This document shows positions 62,358 through 64,000 of a stretch of DNA of 64,000 nt, one piece after another. The stretch is from the NCBI GenBank assembly GCA_020249285.1, contig JADCFX010000008.1:62001-126000 (forward strand). Reading direction: 5' to 3'. Source of the stretch: Roseomonas sp. (lineage in GTDB: Bacteria; Pseudomonadota; Alphaproteobacteria; Acetobacterales; Acetobacteraceae). Every line of letters starts with the position of its first letter. Positions within the stretch are counted from its first letter, which is position 1. Below the pieces are notes generated by a model. The model saw nothing but the letters and a program-made list of their open reading frames with translations, searched no databases and was not told where the DNA came from. The translations under genes were made by a program, and so were the position numbers.

Positions 62358-62863
62358 CAGCTTGGCAGCAGCACGCCTTGCACAACATGCACCACGCCAT
62401 TGCTCGCCATCACATTGGGGCGAATGATGCTGGCCGAAGTTCCGGAAGGCGCCTGGCCTGGGCGTGCCGCCTGAATACGCGGGCTTTCCGCGGTTCCGCC
62501 CACGACGCGCACGTCAATGCCGCTCAACATCCGGATGCGTCCGCCGCGCGCCTGGATATCCGCCAGGCTCAGCCGCCCGCCCGCAATCAGACTAAGCAGC
62601 GCATCGTGTTCACCCGCACGAATACGTTCCGGCGCGCCAGTCCAGGCAAGGTTGGTTGGGGCGAGCACGGTGTAGATGCCTGGGCGGTCAAACAATTCCG
62701 AAGCAAGGCCGGAACTGCGCAGCGCGGCGCGGAAACTGGAGAGATTTGGATCAGCGCCGAGAACGTCCATCAGCGGAGGGGCGCCATCCCGCGCAACCTG
62801 CGCACAGCCATTGAGCAATAGGGCAGCACCACCGACGGCGAATAGGGAACGACGCGATAGCAT
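62357..62863 (-). CDS. Fasciclin-domain lipoprotein
   Basis: A 168-residue protein with an RR signal (MLSRRSLFAVGG) and lipobox LLNGC (Cys about 20). A single fasciclin (FAS1) domain follows, with LASELFDRPGIYTVLAPTN near its start and NGVVHVVQGVLLP at its end. FAS1 domains mediate adhesion or protein contacts at the cell surface. ATG at 62863 fits the signal. It overlaps the DUF2459 gene by one base. Confidence 0.86.
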   Translation of the reverse strand: MLSRRSLFAVGGAALLLNGCAQVARDGAPPLMDVLGADPNLSSFRAALRSSGLASELFDRPGIYTVLAPTNLAWTGAPERIRAGEHDALLSLIAGGRLSLADIQARGGRIRMLSGIDVRVVGGTAESPRIQAARPGQAPSGTSASIIRPNVMASNGVVHVVQGVLLPS

Positions 62864-62957
62864 CGGCGTTTCTCCTTGGCTTGGGGCGCGAATCGGCCCT
62901 GTTTTTCCTGACCCCCTTCTGGCGCCGCGCGGGTGAAGGGGCAAGCCCCCTACTGCC

Positions 62958-63386
62958 TTATGGCGCTGGCATCAGCACGATGGTAACGGTGCGCGATGGG
63001 GGTTCGGCTGCCCGGACGGTTGGGCTGTATTGGGCGCTGCGTGCCTCGGCCCGCAGCCGTTCCGCGCCAATGCCGTGCTCAGCCAGGGCGTTACTGACCG
63101 TGCGCGCCCGCTGCGCCGCCAATTGGATAGAGGTTGTGGCGCCGCCTTCCTGCCCCGCATGACCCAGAATGCAGATATTGCGCTCCGGCGCTGCCAAGGC
63201 GGCCTCAATGGCAGCCGCAAGCGGGGAACGCGCGGCTTCGGTGATGGTGGCGCTGCCGCGCGGGAAGGCGATGGAAAACACATCATCTTCCAGCTTTTCG
63301 GCGCCGACGCAGGAAAAGCGCGGCTGGGCTAAAGCGGGCAGCGCGACCAGCGTGATGCTCAGCGCAAGCAATAAGGCGTGCTTCAT
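62958..63386 (-). CDS. OmpA-like periplasmic protein
   Basis: A 142-residue protein with a signal peptide (LLLALSITLVALPALA) and an OmpA/MotB-type peptidoglycan-binding core. The core shows ITEAARSPLAAAIEA, ICILGHAGQEGG and QLAAQRARTVSNALAEHGIGAERL. The classical NxxLSxxRA stretch is partly altered. ATG at 63386 fits the signal, and the start lies 4 bases into the preceding gene's end. It is probably periplasmic and tied to the cell wall. Confidence 0.8.
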   Translation of the reverse strand: MKHALLLALSITLVALPALAQPRFSCVGAEKLEDDVFSIAFPRGSATITEAARSPLAAAIEAALAAPERNICILGHAGQEGGATTSIQLAAQRARTVSNALAEHGIGAERLRAEARSAQYSPTVRAAEPPSRTVTIVLMPAP

Positions 63387-64000
63387 GCCGGCAGCAGTAT
63401 CTCCGCCGCGCGCAGCTTTTCGATCAGCGCCGCCGCATTGGCCCCCGGGCAAGCGAGTGCCAGAGAGGTTTCGGTGATGCTCGGCTGGGTGATGATCCAG
63501 GCGGCGGGCTCAACCTCCTGCGCGTCAATAGCCCAAACGCCCATGTCGGTGCGTAGCCCGTAATCCGCGCCGCGGCGGACGGTTTTCACATTGGGCCGCA
63601 CGCGGAAAACCTGGGCGCCGCCGGCTTCCGCCGCGGGCGCCGCACCGCGCGCCGCCAGCAAATCATAGCCGCCACGTTCGTAGCGATACTGCGCCAGAAA
63701 ATTTTCCACCGCTTGCAGGAATTTTGGATCGCGCGACCATTCGCCGATGCGTTGGCCAAGCAAAGCGGCGCGTTGCGTCAGCGCGTATTTCGCCGCCGCC
63801 GAGCCATCCTGCCGCGGCAAGGGCTTGCGAAATTCCGCATCATGGAAGGCGCGTTCGGTCAGCAGGCCCATGAAATCCACGCCCATGGCGGCATGCACGC
63901 CGTAGGCGATATGAACTGAATTAGGCGCCTCAGCCAAAGCATCATGATACCAACCACGCGGCAGATAAAGCAGATCGCCCTTTTCCAGATGCGCCTTGAA
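63383..64000 (-). CDS. Cupin/JmjC-domain protein (5' end outside window)
   Basis: The minus-strand frame is open to the window edge and gives 205 residues of a larger protein. At the edge is KGDLLYLPRGWYHDA, the metal-binding second cupin motif of JmjC/cupin_4 proteins. A C-terminal winged-helix-like region follows (about 90 residues on: FRVRPNVKTVRRGADYGL, ALACPGANAAALIEKL). Relatives include ribosomal protein hydroxylases. Its stop overlaps the OmpA-like start by 4 bases. The first metal site lies outside the window. Confidence 0.78.
   Translation of the reverse strand, partial: FKAHLEKGDLLYLPRGWYHDALAEAPNSVHIAYGVHAAMGVDFMGLLTERAFHDAEFRKPLPRQDGSAAAKYALTQRAALLGQRIGEWSRDPKFLQAVENFLAQYRYERGGYDLLAARGAAPAAEAGGAQVFRVRPNVKTVRRGADYGLRTDMGVWAIDAQEVEPAAWIITQPSITETSLALACPGANAAALIEKLRAAEILLPA

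Noticed and set aside
1..64000. CRISPR arrays, rRNA genes, prophage, intact insertion sequences
   Set aside because: No regularly spaced repeats, rRNA sequence, phage structural genes or transposase genes were seen anywhere in the window.

Overview
The window looks like chromosomal DNA of an alphaproteobacterium, most probably in the Acetobacteraceae (Roseomonas-like). I base this on the high GC content, the FlaF/FlbT flagellin regulators, the TIGR02302/DUF4175 protein after lysA, the Bug-type tricarboxylate-binding proteins, the dnaG-rpoD neighbourhood with yqeY, and the order lrp - trxB - lsrB/vtlR. The family placement is inference from gene content; no rRNA is present to settle it.

Layout. 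1-5.4 kb: end of purH, rmuC, a CNT nucleoside transporter and a class III aminotransferase. 5.4-10 kb: a branched-chain amino-acid-type ABC cassette on the minus strand, with LivH and LivM fused into one protein. 10.1-16.6 kb: secG, a TlpA-like thioredoxin, argH, a tiny LptM-like lipoprotein, lysA and the large TIGR02302 membrane protein. 16.6-21.2 kb: a sulfatase unit (HAD phosphatase-like protein, Tat-exported sulfatase, its formylglycine-generating enzyme) divergent from a LysR regulator. 21.3-29 kb: Mrr-type nuclease, rpoD, dnaG, a HicAB-like pair with a third gene, DUF3126, yqeY and an MqsRA pair. 29-35.9 kb: small-molecule enzymes, then a sulfur-transfer run (cysteine desulfurase, 2Fe-2S ferredoxin, TenA, MnmA), tRNA-Met(CAT) and a CoA-transferase. 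36-43.9 kb: metabolic genes and two Bug solute-binding proteins.

43.9-46.3 kb is a scarred accessory region. A second Bug gene is split into a 5' piece and a frameshifted 3' piece. Between them lie fragments of the conjugation genes trbL and trbF, and between those fragments sit three small intact genes. 46.1-48.8 kb carries lrp, trxB and an lsrB/vtlR homologue. The intergenic region after lsrB has a LysR-type dyad, a -10 box and an intrinsic terminator, which outline a roughly 110-nt transcript resembling AbcR small RNAs. 50.3-53.3 kb holds flaF, flbT and two paralogous flagellins. The remainder is mostly housekeeping: efp, an Ldh-family dehydrogenase, cspA with two small basic/acidic proteins, ridA, hemW, a SirB1-type protein, a LutA-like protein, DUF2459, fasciclin and OmpA proteins, and a cupin/JmjC protein running off the edge.

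Points most worth a second look are the AbcR-like RNA beside lsrB, the nested insertion scar, the mqsR toxin gene with an in-frame amber codon beside an intact antitoxin and operator, the HicA-like protein lacking the usual catalytic motif, and an upstream element shared at identical spacing by both flagellin genes.
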